From positions 44,516 through 108,515 of the forward strand of contig UQMZ01000006.1 of NCBI GenBank assembly GCA_900542185.1: DNA of 64,000 nt, given 5' to 3'. Below, piece by piece: positions 18,701 to 27,246 of this stretch. The stretch comes from an uncultured Bacteroidales bacterium (GTDB taxonomy: Bacteria; Bacteroidota; Bacteroidia; Bacteroidales; Muribaculaceae). A program made the position numbers and the translations under genes. Below the pieces are notes generated by a model that was not told the origin of the DNA, made no database searches, and worked only from the letters and a program-made list of their open reading frames with translations. Position 1 is the first letter of the stretch. The number at the start of each line of letters is the position of its first letter.

Positions 18701-18882
18701 GTTCCGGCCACTTTCACAAATGCACCGATCAGAGGTTCCGACCCGTCGGTGACACTGCCTTTCACTGTCTGTTCCGCTGTTTCCGCCGTCTCCACTCCCG
18801 TTGTGCCAGCTGCCATAGCCGGGAGGGGCGCCAGGCCGAGGCCGAGCACATAAAGCGTTAATATCAGTCGCTTCGTTATCAT
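15712..18882 (-). CDS. SusC/RagA-family TonB-dependent glycan transporter
   Basis: A 1056-residue outer-membrane transporter. Signal peptide MITKRLILTLYVLGLGLAPLPAMA. A carboxypeptidase-regulatory-like domain follows (KGSVTDGSEPLIGAFVKVAG), then a TonB-box-like stretch (ELSEVVVTALGIKRDRKALG), the plug domain (NVMNSLAGKVAGLVV, YVIDGVPLD, GPAASALYGSRASHGVILITTK) and a 22-strand barrel ending in an aromatic terminus (VYVKF). It imports oligosaccharides with the SusD partner encoded just downstream, powered by TonB. The GH5 gene lies 47 bp upstream on the same strand, so the operon promoter is likely in front of the GH5 gene. Confidence 0.95.
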   Translation of the reverse strand: MITKRLILTLYVLGLGLAPLPAMAAGTTGVETAETAEQTVKGSVTDGSEPLIGAFVKVAGTSNGAVTDIDGNFTLRCRPGDELEVSYVGYRPARVKAQENMTIKLEESSTELSEVVVTALGIKRDRKALGYGLSEVKGDELNKAKETNVMNSLAGKVAGLVVSNTAGGAAGSTRVMLRGTTEMTGNNQPLYVIDGVPLDNTNFGSAGEQGGYDLGDGISAINPDDIETMTVLKGPAASALYGSRASHGVILITTKKADKEKFSVEYNGSFTVDTQLAKWDDVQHVYGMGNNGQYELDASSGTNQSWGVKADMIDKTYYDGSVRPFLMYRNNTSSFFRTGLTAQNSVILNVNSGKTGIRFSFTDMRNKDILPNTHMSRDNFNLRVNTSIGPVDVDFTANYTREDVKNRPALGDSQSNVGKNLMTLASTYNQEWLKNYQNPDGSYARWNGNDQYNKNPYWDLYKCDNTSTKDVFRFTGRVIYNITRHLKVQGTIGTDINNMNFEDFIARTTPGVLPGKLTNSIFNNRTLNAEILALYNNNWGDFDLSATLGGNIYRVNNRTTIITGTDQQMDGVTSIMNYAEQNVMPYTYKKQINSLFASASLGYRSTYFLEGTVRGDRSSTLPVANNTYVYPSVSGSIVFSKFLKPQNVLSFGKVRASWAKVGSDTDPYQLALNYATGKYSYPGFTIGMINNDIQPNKNLKPTMTSSYELGLEAKFFTNRLNIDFTYYDQVSKDQIIGLASSAAAGYPSRLINAGKIRNRGVELAVYGRILQIKDFSWDAGINYSKNSNKVLKLVEGMDYFQLADASWAGVSVGAEVGKDFGSILGTDFKRNENGDVLIDRNTGLPLYDENLKTLGNSTWDWTGGFYSTFTFKNFHLYAGFDIKMGGDLYSFSMRSAYLTGKANATLAGREEWYRSEEARKAAGMTEAQWRAAGKCEGYIAEGVVDNGDGTYSKNTYPVNPQNYWKSVAEKAPATFIYDNSYIKCREITFGYTFPTSLLGKAVKSLSISFVARNPFIVWKNIPNIDPDSNYNTSGMGLEYGSLPSRRSFGVNVYVKF

Positions 18883-18929
18883 GATATATGGTTAATTGGT
18901 TTACCGAATCGTTTAGAGTATGTTTGCCT

Positions 18930-20132
18930 TTACATCCGTTTTTCGCTTGCTTCTACTCCCTCTTTTATTCCCTGTATCATCCAGGGCGCCTTAACCGCCA
19001 TATTTCTGTCGCGGTCGAAAATCCCGAACTGGTCGGCTCCGTTGCCGAACCGGTTGTTGTCCCATACGAACGTGGAGAATCCGCGTCTGCGCGCCTCGGA
19101 CACCAGCGTCTTGCAGTAATACGACATATTTTCACGCATACGGTCGGCTTCATTGGCCTTGAAATGGGTAGTGAGCCCCCATTCGCCGATCACCACGCCC
19201 AATCCTTTCGCGCCCCATTCGTGCGACAGCTTATCGAAGAAATCCGTCATGGTTTTTTCGTCACTCTGTGACGCGCCGTACTGTTTATACGGCTCGCCCC
19301 AGTAATAACATTCGCCGCTTCCGGCATATTCCCAGGGATTGTAATAATGCAGCTCCACGCTCATGTAGTCATTGCCGTTGCCCTCTATGTCGGCAGGAAT
19401 GATGAAATCACCGTTATAAAGACCGTAATCCGCATTGCATACATACGTCTGCACTATCAGATGGCGTTTTGTATTGTTCATTCCTGTGGCTCTCACGATA
19501 TCGACGAAAGTCTGGTTGTAGGCATTCTGCACATCAAGGTTTTCAGCCGTCGGTTTTCCCCACTTGTCAGGTTCATGGACCTCGTTGGTACCGGCAAACG
19601 CCACACGATAATCATATTTGTTAAGCTCATTGGCTATGTTCATCCACAGCAATGCCAGCTTCTGACAGTTTTCCTCCTTGTTGGCATATAGAGGACGGCT
19701 CTCGAGCCACTTGTCATGGTGGACATTGACAATTACCTTCATATCGTATTCCAGACACCAGTCTATCACTTCCTTTATCCGGTTCATCCATGTCTTGCTG
19801 ACAGTCATTGCGGCAGGATTGGTGATATGGCACTGCCATCGCACCGGGATGCGTATGGCGTTGAACCCGGCATCATGCACTGCCTTGATGGTTTTTTTTG
19901 TCACCGACGGATTGCCCCATGCCGTTTCCGCTTTGTCGGCGCCATCCGGGTCGCCGATGGCGACAGACTCTCCGTCCTGGCCCGGAGCGGAGCATTCAAA
20001 CTGGTTTCCGAGGTTCCATCCGGCTGTGACTTCGCTGTTCCATTGCCGGGCTGTCTGCTGGGCGTGACATGTAACCACAGCCGGCAACAGCCACGACAGC
20101 ACTAAAAAAATCCTGAAAAAGTTTACGTTCAT
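18930..20132 (-). CDS. GH5 endo-beta-glucanase (likely subfamily 4-like)
   Basis: A 400-residue exported enzyme. I place the start at 20132, where MNVNFFRIFLVLSWLLPAVV gives a signal peptide; the frame is open upstream to 20339 but without a plausible leader. GH5 hallmarks: TAGWNLGNQFE at the start of the barrel, FNAIRIPVRWQCHI, VIVNVHHDKW, acid/base E184 in AGTNEVHEP and nucleophile E317 in VIGEWGLTT. The WNLGN and NVHH forms are typical of endo-beta-1,4-glucanases, including xyloglucanases and mixed-linkage glucanases. It is the first gene of the operon GH5-susC-susD-SGBP-GH3-GH3, a layout suited to surface cleavage of a beta-glucan followed by import and trimming by the GH3 enzymes. No xyloglucan-type alpha-xylosidase is nearby, which favours a simpler beta-glucan. 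Confidence 0.92.
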   Translation of the reverse strand: MNVNFFRIFLVLSWLLPAVVTCHAQQTARQWNSEVTAGWNLGNQFECSAPGQDGESVAIGDPDGADKAETAWGNPSVTKKTIKAVHDAGFNAIRIPVRWQCHITNPAAMTVSKTWMNRIKEVIDWCLEYDMKVIVNVHHDKWLESRPLYANKEENCQKLALLWMNIANELNKYDYRVAFAGTNEVHEPDKWGKPTAENLDVQNAYNQTFVDIVRATGMNNTKRHLIVQTYVCNADYGLYNGDFIIPADIEGNGNDYMSVELHYYNPWEYAGSGECYYWGEPYKQYGASQSDEKTMTDFFDKLSHEWGAKGLGVVIGEWGLTTHFKANEADRMRENMSYYCKTLVSEARRRGFSTFVWDNNRFGNGADQFGIFDRDRNMAVKAPWMIQGIKEGVEASEKRM

Positions 20133-20156
20133 GAATAATAGATTTTTCGTTTTCGG

Positions 20157-20184
20157 CAAAATTAGCAATACATGACATATCAAA
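20157..20184 (-). promoter_or_regulatory. Predicted promoter of the GH5-susCD operon
   Basis: Minus strand TTTG (20184-20181), 16-bp spacer, TAATTTTG (20164-20157), a perfect -7 consensus, about 25 bp upstream of the GH5 start. The rest of the 20185-20378 gap shows no gene. Confidence 0.5.
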
Positions 20185-20378
20185 TGGTTAGCTGTCTGAC
20201 GGAAATAGGTTTGATATGTGTCTTTAGTCAGAAAACAAACCTTTTTCCGCGAGATAACAAACCTTTCGCCCGCAACAACGTGTACGACCGGCAAGTCAAT
20301 TCCTGACATTACGTGTATAATAAAAGACACCCTCCACATAGGGAAGGTGCCCTTAAATCCAATGAACAGGACTTTGCC

Positions 20379-23306
20379 TTATTTGTATTTTGACGGCGAG
20401 ACGCCGAAGTATTTCTTGAATGCCGTGCTGAAATACTTGGCGTTATCATAGCCTACCTCACCGGCCACGTCGCCGACATGGTGACCGGCACGCAACAGGA
20501 CGGCCGCTCGCTCAAGGCGCACCGCTCGGATAAATTCCTGAGGCGATTTTCCTGTATATGACTTCAGCTTTACGTAAAACACCGTACGGCTCATTGCCAT
20601 TTCCCGGCACAGGCTGTCGACGGTAAATTCCGATTCCGATATATGGTTAAGAAGATGTCGGGTCACATTATCCATAAAATCGGACTTCTGCTTCATTTCG
20701 GCCGCGGCATTGGCTTCATCCGTCGCACCTCCGTCGGTTACGCCACCGGAAACAGGGGCAGGCTCCGTGTCGGCGGAAATATCCGGATCGGCGTCATGCT
20801 TCTTAAGCCCCGATCGCGAGGTCTCGGCCGAATCTCCGTTGTCGTGTTCCAAAGCATTCACCACATGACGCATATACCGGGTGTGGAGCCCGTATGTCCA
20901 CCATGCTCCATAAAACAGGGATATTATGAATAGAATATAGATGCTCCACATCCACCACGAATTCCACCAGGGACGGCTGACGGTGATTGTCAGATGCCGT
21001 TCGCCGAGCACGACGCGGTTGGATTTGCTTACCGCACGGACCGTGAGTCTGTGGGTGCCCGGCTCAAGGTTGACGAACCGGATATATTGCTGCGTCGTAA
21101 GGGGACTCCAGGTGCCGTTTCCTACCTTGTACTGATAGGCTATGTCAAACTGGTATCGTAAATAGATGCTTTCGAAATACAATTCAAAGGTACGCTGTCC
21201 GTACGACAGGCTCAGTTTCCCTTCACCCAGCATTTTTTCCGCTTGTTCCTTGAACTTTTCCGAGTCGCTTTCATTACAGCTGATGCCCGTGAAGCGCAAT
21301 TTGACTTTATAATTGTACGGCTGGACGTAGTGCGGATTGACCAAGACGGCACCCGCTTCGCTTCCGAACAGAAGATTCCCGTTCTGCAGATGGAGGGCGG
21401 CCCCATGCGAATATTCACGCTGCAGCCCGTAATGATAGTTTACATTTATGATCTTGTCAAGACTGTCGGGATGCGCGAACGACAATCCCCTGTCCGTGGC
21501 AAACCACAGATGCCCCAGATCGTCCTGCGTCACACCGGTAACCGTATTTGACGGCAAACCGTCATTCATGGTGAACTGCCGGCAGTTCCCGGTGCGGAGA
21601 TCATATACATACAGCCCGCCGCCATAGGTGGCTATGTCTATATAATGTCCGTCATGAACAAAGAGATCGAGCACATAACAGCTCGTATGGTTGGGGTCTG
21701 ACGAAAAATAAGGCAGTTCCTTTACCTCATTCTGTCCCGGAGTGACCATATAGAGGCCCGTTATGGTTCCCGCCGCTATACGTCCGTCCGGCAAAAGTGC
21801 CAGAGATTTCACGTTGTCGACGGGATAATATCTGAAGCCTTCCTGTGTCACCTCGACGAGCCTTGCATCCTGACAGCCTATCCAGAGATGGCCATTCTTG
21901 TCGAACAACAGGTCATGGACATGGTTTTCGCCCAATACGTCGGCATCATAAAGCTTCCTCACTTCTCCGGAGGCACTGATTTCACACACGCCGTTGCCAT
22001 AGGTGGCAGCCAGGAACCCTTTCCCGTCCGGCCTGGGACATAAGGAAAGCACCACAATGCCACGGGCTGTATGGCGCCACTCTCCGGTGAGCGGGTTCAT
22101 TATGCTGATGCCGTCATCGGTTCCTATTGCCAGCGCCGACGATGACAGCTGCGCCACACAGTTGACATGGTCATTCAGCAATGTCCGGGGATTATTACGC
22201 TGATGGGTGTATGTTTTGACGGTATTTCCGACAGGCCGAGCCATATCGATGCCGCCGGAATAGGATCCTACGAATATGTCGCGCCAGGCGTCTACCAGCA
22301 GTGCATATATGCCGTTGCCATGAAGCACCCCGTTTTCCCCGTCGTTGGCATTGAACAGCACCGAGGCCGTATCTTTAACCGAGGGCAAGCGTGATGCCTG
22401 ATACACGCCACAGCCGTCTACCCCGACCAGCATCGTCGAGTTGTCGTATGCCACAATACTTCTGACCGGATACTGAGGAATTCCTTTCACATTGACAGCC
22501 ATGCCTTTGCCGTCAACAGTTATAAGCCCCCGGTCGTATGTGCCCAGCCAGAGCAGTCTGGTGTCGCCATCATAGTAGCCGCTCACCACGTCGTGCGGAA
22601 GATAATCCTGCAATCGGACTCCGGACGCTTTCCCATCGTGTCGACCGAGCGACTTCACTCCCTGGCGCGTGCCGAACAGAAGCAACCCGTCGGCACCACG
22701 TACAATGCAACTGGCATAAACATTCTGCAGTACCGGCAGGACCTTGCCTCTCCGCATCATGTAGATGCCATGGCTTAAGGCCATCCAATAGGTATCGCCT
22801 TCTCTGTAAACGTCATTGAGTTGAAAATCATAATTAAAATGCCTGGAAAGGTCAAATACCGTGTCAAAACGGTTTTGCACGGCATTATATTCATAGACAC
22901 ATCCGCCCGCATCAAATACCTGCAGGCCATCGTCTTCGCGGGACTGGACAAAACGAGGATTGCGCCCGACCTTATTGCGGGTAATGCCGTTTTCCGTAAG
23001 ATTGAAATTCTCTATTCCCGAACCATTATACCGGGCCACGAAACTCTCTGTGGTCAGCCATACTGCCCCGTCATCCGTCTGTTTAAGCGAATATATGCGT
23101 TGGCTGTTCAATCCATCCGCCAGGCCTAAGTGTGAGAACGTGAAATCGTTTACGCCCAAAGCCGACGTAACAGAAGGAAACAGCAAGATGATTGATAACA
23201 GAAGGAGTATTCTTACGACATGCAATCCACCGTGACAAAGCGAATATGGCCTGTCATTTATCTCAGTTGTGGATTCTCTGTCCAGAGGAGCGATACTTTT
23301 GTTCAT
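20379..23306 (-). CDS. Membrane-tethered propeller sensor with AraC output but no kinase or receiver
   Basis: A 975-residue protein starting at MNKSIAPLDREST (23306); the frame is open to 23384 but a -7 box lies between. After a hydrophobic anchor (about 28-50) comes a reg_prop propeller (GxLWIGCQD-, GHLWFATDRGLSF-type blades), then a Y_Y_Y domain (AYQYKVGNGTWSPL) and one membrane helix near 784-806 (SIYILFIISLFYGAWW). Where HTCS proteins carry HisKA, HATPase and receiver domains, this one has about 64 residues of low-complexity linker (807-870) rich in Asp, Glu, Ala and Gly. An AraC HTH domain then runs from about 871 to the end (MSRTVFYVKLKSYTG, EVGYDNAKYFSTAFKKYFGVS). It would be a one-component regulator binding DNA from the membrane. 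It flanks the beta-glucan PUL opposite the true HTCS and may control it or a neighbour. Confidence 0.9.
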   Translation of the reverse strand: MNKSIAPLDRESTTEINDRPYSLCHGGLHVVRILLLLSIILLFPSVTSALGVNDFTFSHLGLADGLNSQRIYSLKQTDDGAVWLTTESFVARYNGSGIENFNLTENGITRNKVGRNPRFVQSREDDGLQVFDAGGCVYEYNAVQNRFDTVFDLSRHFNYDFQLNDVYREGDTYWMALSHGIYMMRRGKVLPVLQNVYASCIVRGADGLLLFGTRQGVKSLGRHDGKASGVRLQDYLPHDVVSGYYDGDTRLLWLGTYDRGLITVDGKGMAVNVKGIPQYPVRSIVAYDNSTMLVGVDGCGVYQASRLPSVKDTASVLFNANDGENGVLHGNGIYALLVDAWRDIFVGSYSGGIDMARPVGNTVKTYTHQRNNPRTLLNDHVNCVAQLSSSALAIGTDDGISIMNPLTGEWRHTARGIVVLSLCPRPDGKGFLAATYGNGVCEISASGEVRKLYDADVLGENHVHDLLFDKNGHLWIGCQDARLVEVTQEGFRYYPVDNVKSLALLPDGRIAAGTITGLYMVTPGQNEVKELPYFSSDPNHTSCYVLDLFVHDGHYIDIATYGGGLYVYDLRTGNCRQFTMNDGLPSNTVTGVTQDDLGHLWFATDRGLSFAHPDSLDKIINVNYHYGLQREYSHGAALHLQNGNLLFGSEAGAVLVNPHYVQPYNYKVKLRFTGISCNESDSEKFKEQAEKMLGEGKLSLSYGQRTFELYFESIYLRYQFDIAYQYKVGNGTWSPLTTQQYIRFVNLEPGTHRLTVRAVSKSNRVVLGERHLTITVSRPWWNSWWMWSIYILFIISLFYGAWWTYGLHTRYMRHVVNALEHDNGDSAETSRSGLKKHDADPDISADTEPAPVSGGVTDGGATDEANAAAEMKQKSDFMDNVTRHLLNHISESEFTVDSLCREMAMSRTVFYVKLKSYTGKSPQEFIRAVRLERAAVLLRAGHHVGDVAGEVGYDNAKYFSTAFKKYFGVSPSKYK

Positions 23307-23341
23307 TATGATAAGAAAGCCGGCAAGCAGCCTGTCAAATG

Positions 23342-23349
23342 CAAAGTTA
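23342..23349 (-). promoter_or_regulatory. Predicted -7 box for the tethered AraC regulator
   Basis: Minus-strand TAACTTTG, exact TAnnTTTG match, about 36 bp upstream of the chosen start at 23306. This supports that start over the upstream in-frame codon at 23384. Confidence 0.45.
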
Positions 23350-23529
23350 GCAAAAAATCCCGAATCCGGACAATTATATTGCACTATATTGCACTATTTG
23401 CCAACTTCACAGATTCCCCGCCTTCCGTCGTCCTTTATCCGATAGGCACCAGTCGGCCCCCCGACAAAAGAACAAAAATCAACGTCTGAGCCCCTGTCAT
23501 AATGTAATCCTGTTCTGCTTAGTTGCGGA

Positions 23530-24222
23530 TCAGTCGCGGACGGTAAGCATATAGCCGAAGCCGCGCTGGTTGATGATCGAGATCGAGGGGTCCTGGCGAA
23601 GTGCCCGGCGCAGCTTGTGGATGTAGCCGTGGAGGGAGTTGCGGTTGCTGGGCTCGTCTCGCTGCCATACCGCTATCATCAGTTCCGAGGCGTCAACCGT
23701 ACTTCCGATATTGGTGGCAAGTCGTTCAAGTATCCTGGCTTCGAAGTGTGACAGTTCTACACTTTGCCCTCCCAATGACAGCGTCTGAGTGGTAACATTG
23801 AAGATATATCGGCCAATATAAAACCGGATATCTTCGTTCCGGTCAGTTCGGGCTGTATGGTGCCGACGGAGCAGAGCCTTTATCCTCACTATCAATTCAC
23901 GGAGTTCAAAAGGCTTCTTGAGATAGTCGTTGGCACCGATTTCAAATCCCGCTTCGACATCCTCAATCGTACTTTTGGCTGTGAGGAACAGCAACGGGAC
24001 TGTCTGCGACAACTTCCTTATCTCTTTCGCCATGGAAAATCCGTCCATCTTAGGCATCATGACATCCGCCACGACAATATCGGCGCCTTCGGACCTGAAT
24101 TTCTCAAGTCCGGCTATGCCGTCGGCTGCCGTGATGACTTCGTATCCCTGTCCGCGCAGTGTGTCGGCTACAATCAAAGCGAGGTCTTCCTCATCCTCGA
24201 CAAACAATATCCTATTTCCCAT
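23530..24222 (-). CDS. OmpR-family response regulator (RprY-like)
   Basis: A 230-residue regulator: receiver (1-120) with acidic pocket VEDEED, phospho-acceptor D53 in VADVMMPKMDG, Thr/Lys switch LFLTAKS, then an OmpR/PhoB winged helix ending RNSLHGYIHKLRRALRQD and GFGYMLTVRD. It overlaps the end of the kinase gene by 11 bp, so they are translationally coupled. Overall organisation resembles Bacteroides RprY/RprX, but I do not assert orthology. The TTAAGACTAAATAAG repeats at 25681, 31937 and 31960 are candidate binding sites. Confidence 0.93.
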   Translation of the reverse strand: MGNRILFVEDEEDLALIVADTLRGQGYEVITAADGIAGLEKFRSEGADIVVADVMMPKMDGFSMAKEIRKLSQTVPLLFLTAKSTIEDVEAGFEIGANDYLKKPFELRELIVRIKALLRRHHTARTDRNEDIRFYIGRYIFNVTTQTLSLGGQSVELSHFEARILERLATNIGSTVDASELMIAVWQRDEPSNRNSLHGYIHKLRRALRQDPSISIINQRGFGYMLTVRD

Positions 24223-25630
24223 CGTTACCGGTTTTGATTGTGAATACCGAGCCTTCCCTTTCCTTGCTGTCGACTTCTATGGTCCATCCCATTTTGTCAA
24301 GAATGCTCTTGACATAGTATAACCCTATGCCGTACCCACGGACATCCTGACGGTTGCCGTGCGGCACGCGATAAAACTTGTTGAACAGATACGGTATGGA
24401 CTTGGCGGGAATGCCGATGCCGTTGTCGGCGACGGATATTTCCTTCCCGTTGCCGCGGACGGTTATGACGACGCTGTCGCCGGAGTATTTGACGGCATTG
24501 TCAATCAGATTGTTCAATATGTTTGCCAGGTGTGTCCTGTCTGCTTCTATCGAGACATCCTCGTCTACATCCACATTTATCGTTATCTCCTTCTCCCCGC
24601 GCATGCGTTGGGCTGCGGCGATTTCCTCCACAAAGGGCCGTAACGGCACTGTCTCCGGTTTAAGCTTCATCGTATTGCGCCGTTCCATACTCATGGCAAG
24701 GATATTCTCTACCAATTCCCGGAGCCGAACAAGCTGTCTATTGGCGATATTGAGGTATGTCTCTTTTTTCTGCGTGTCATTGGCCGTGTCATAATTGAGC
24801 AGCGCGTCATTGGCTGAATAAGCGATGGCGATAGGTGTTTTCAGCTCATGCGTCATGTTGCTTACAAAATCATCTTTCATTTCCTCAATCGTCCTCATCT
24901 TCGACACCGTGTGAAACAGGTACCAGAACGCCAGGGCGAACGATGTCATCAGAAGAAAAATGGTCACGATGACGCCTGACATTTCCGAAACAATATGGCG
25001 TGTCAGCGGCGTCATATACGCTTTATAATATATTTCCTCGTCGGGATTGATATTAAAACGGAATGAATCCAATCCTGATTCTCCGTTGAATTTAGGATTG
25101 CCGCAGATTACGGAATCCTTGCTGTCGACAACCTCCACGCATAAGAAATCAGGATATATGAACCGATGAGACAGCTGATTGCGTAAAACACTATCCATCA
25201 CCGCCATGTCATAAGGGATATACTTTTCCATTATCGCATGAAACTGCCGGCTCATTGCATCGACCATCTGATTGGAATATGGACTGTTTTCCGACAGTTT
25301 AGCCCGTTTTTCAACAACTGTACCGTCGGCCTCGGTCCGGACAGAAATCAGTTGACCGTTTTCATCCCTGTATGTAGATGCCTCAGCTTTTCTTGGAACA
25401 TTGTATTCTTCAATATCCTCCTGCACCTTTACGTTTGATGCCAGTCCTTGCGCTCTGCCGGCGCGATACATAAGGTCGTCGATATCGGCATCAGCCAAGG
25501 CGGTCATCACATCCCGTTCGACATTGGCCTTTATCGAATTGTAAAGGGATATGAGATAATAGACATTACAGCCGAAAATGACTGCAATGACAATAACAAA
25601 CGTGGTCGATATTGTCTTAAAGCGTTTCAT
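24212..25630 (-). CDS. Sensor histidine kinase (RprX-like)
   Basis: A 472-residue membrane kinase. The first membrane helix is at residues 8-27 (ISTTFVIVIAVIFGCNVYYLI), a periplasmic sensor of about 190 residues follows, and the second helix is near 220-245 (GVIVTIFLLMTSFALAFWYLF). HisKA has H261 in NMTHELKTPIAIA. The ATPase domain has the N box (LNNLIDNAVKYS), G1 (VADNGIGIPAKS), F box (LFNKFYRVPHG) and G2 (GYGIGLYYVKSIL). No known small-molecule domain is recognised in the periplasmic part. It is divergent from a TonB-dependent receptor gene 6.4 kb away; the mobile element between them appears to have split one intergenic region. It overlaps its response regulator gene. Confidence 0.93.
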   Translation of the reverse strand: MKRFKTISTTFVIVIAVIFGCNVYYLISLYNSIKANVERDVMTALADADIDDLMYRAGRAQGLASNVKVQEDIEEYNVPRKAEASTYRDENGQLISVRTEADGTVVEKRAKLSENSPYSNQMVDAMSRQFHAIMEKYIPYDMAVMDSVLRNQLSHRFIYPDFLCVEVVDSKDSVICGNPKFNGESGLDSFRFNINPDEEIYYKAYMTPLTRHIVSEMSGVIVTIFLLMTSFALAFWYLFHTVSKMRTIEEMKDDFVSNMTHELKTPIAIAYSANDALLNYDTANDTQKKETYLNIANRQLVRLRELVENILAMSMERRNTMKLKPETVPLRPFVEEIAAAQRMRGEKEITINVDVDEDVSIEADRTHLANILNNLIDNAVKYSGDSVVITVRGNGKEISVADNGIGIPAKSIPYLFNKFYRVPHGNRQDVRGYGIGLYYVKSILDKMGWTIEVDSKEREGSVFTIKTGNDGK

Positions 25631-25680
25631 AATGCGAATTTACTAATAATCCGTCATACAATCGATTAACATTGCATCGA

Positions 25681-25696
25681 TTTAAGACTAAATAAG
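25681..25696 (+). repeat. Left 16-bp boundary repeat (candidate attL core / operator)
   Basis: TTTAAGACTAAATAAG, identical to 31937-31952. It lies 51 bp upstream of the kinase start. It also contains the repeated half-site TAAGAC/TAAG at 10-bp spacing, as expected for a response-regulator operator. Confidence 0.65.
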
Positions 25697-25738
25697 ACTC
25701 CAAACTCGTAAGAAAATCGGGCAATTTTTCGGAAATCT

Positions 25739-25754
25739 AACATTTATAAATGTT
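25739..25754. repeat. 16-bp perfect palindrome near the left end of the element
   Basis: AACATTTATAAATGTT reads the same on both strands. It lies between the left boundary repeat and the first recombinase, where recombinase arm sites or an autoregulatory operator are often found. The 25755-25893 remainder shows no gene. Confidence 0.5.
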
Positions 25755-25893
25755 TAACAAACCTCGGATTTCCTATATAAACTCTGGAACTTCTCGGGAC
25801 GGCTTAATTTGCTCCCCTCGTTACAGACCTTGAAATTTCAAAACTTGATTGTAAATTTAGCGTTGCTTTTGTGTAACTCTAAAAAACGATAAA

Positions 25894-27138
25894 ATGCTAA
25901 CAAGCAAACTTACTCCCAAACTCTCTTTTCGCAAGGATAAAGTAGATTGCGAGGGGCGCATGCCTCTCTTTATCCGTTTTCCAAGATTGGACGGAAAAGA
26001 ACCCAAGTTTTCAGTTGGTAAATTACGCTTATCCTTAGATGAATGGGATAGCAAAACCAATTTACCAAAAGATGAAATGCTGAGAACGGAAATTGAAAAG
26101 GAAATGCAACGCATCAAGTTAGAGATACATCGTTGTATTATTGATGATGTTCCGATAACATTCTCCAAACTTAGAGATATTGTAAAAGATAAGAAAACCG
26201 CAGCCCCTTTGGATAATCTGTTTCTCCAATATTATAGAGAATATTTGGGGATAAAAGAACGAAATGGTCAGATAGGTCAATCCACGATGAAAGGTCATAT
26301 TTACATGATGTCGGCTATAAAAGAATTTAATCCAAGATTGCGTGTAAAGGATATTAATGCCGACTTCATTAAGAAATTTGTAGTATTCCTTAGAAATCGA
26401 AGAATAGCAAAAGGCAGAATCGTTGAAAACTTGACTTTTAGTAAACAACTCGTTCAAATTCGGACTATTGTCCGTTATATCTCAGCCAAGGGGATAATGG
26501 TTCAAGACCCTTTCAAAAGCGGAGAAATTTTCATAAAGCCTTGTAAAAGGAGTGAAGTTTATCTTGATGAAAAGGAATTATCTAAAATGGTAAAATTGTC
26601 CTACAATAATAAATTGACAATCGTAGAACGTAGAATTTTGATGATGTATCTCCTTTCATGTACGACAGGAATACGCATCAGTGATATGCGTGCCTTGAAA
26701 TGGTGTAATTTAAATTTGAATTGCAGTAATGGAGTGTTTGAATTTATCTGTAAGAAAACCAAACGAAAGGTATTTGTACCATTAAGTCCAATGGCACGTG
26801 ATATAATATGTTATACTCCTGAGGGTGATTTGGATAATGTCGATAATAACCTTAGCGTTTTTGTCAAAGTGTACTCCCCGACCAAAATCAATGGCACTTT
26901 AAAGTCGTTGGCGAAAATGGTTGGAATATCAAAGGGAATAACATTTCACTCGGCAAGAAGGACGTTTGCAACACAATGTTTCATGAATGGCATTTCGGAA
27001 ATAATCATAGGGTCATTTCTCGGGCATAAGCCTAAAAACGTTACTGACAGATACCGTCAGTGGAATACTTATGAAGCGAATAAAGTCGCACCTAAGTTGT
27101 CGTTTCTTGACCTCAAAAAAATACGAAAATTAGCTTAA
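25894..27138 (+). CDS. Tyrosine recombinase / integrase 1
   Basis: A 414-residue phage-integrase-family protein. N-terminal arm-binding region (SFRKDKVDCEGRMPLFIRFP), SAM-like core-binding domain (about 110-215), and C-terminal catalytic domain with Arg I in SCTTGIRISDMRALKW, the box II motif HSARRTFATQ (H-x-x-R), LGHK and the nucleophilic Tyr in VTDRYRQW. All catalytic positions are present, so it should be active. It is typical of the Bacteroidetes tyrosine recombinases that integrate mobilisable or conjugative elements. It reads inward from the left end of the element and is followed 108 bp later by a second, different recombinase; it may act in integration or excision at the 16-bp core. 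Confidence 0.93.
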   Translation: MLTSKLTPKLSFRKDKVDCEGRMPLFIRFPRLDGKEPKFSVGKLRLSLDEWDSKTNLPKDEMLRTEIEKEMQRIKLEIHRCIIDDVPITFSKLRDIVKDKKTAAPLDNLFLQYYREYLGIKERNGQIGQSTMKGHIYMMSAIKEFNPRLRVKDINADFIKKFVVFLRNRRIAKGRIVENLTFSKQLVQIRTIVRYISAKGIMVQDPFKSGEIFIKPCKRSEVYLDEKELSKMVKLSYNNKLTIVERRILMMYLLSCTTGIRISDMRALKWCNLNLNCSNGVFEFICKKTKRKVFVPLSPMARDIICYTPEGDLDNVDNNLSVFVKVYSPTKINGTLKSLAKMVGISKGITFHSARRTFATQCFMNGISEIIIGSFLGHKPKNVTDRYRQWNTYEANKVAPKLSFLDLKKIRKLA

Positions 27139-27246
27139 TTGTCAATAAATTAATGCTTTACTTTAAAATTCTTTGGCGGAAATTTTGCCCTTTGCTGACA
27201 AGCCAATAACTTCGCCCATAGAAACAAACTGTAAAGCAAATTGTAA

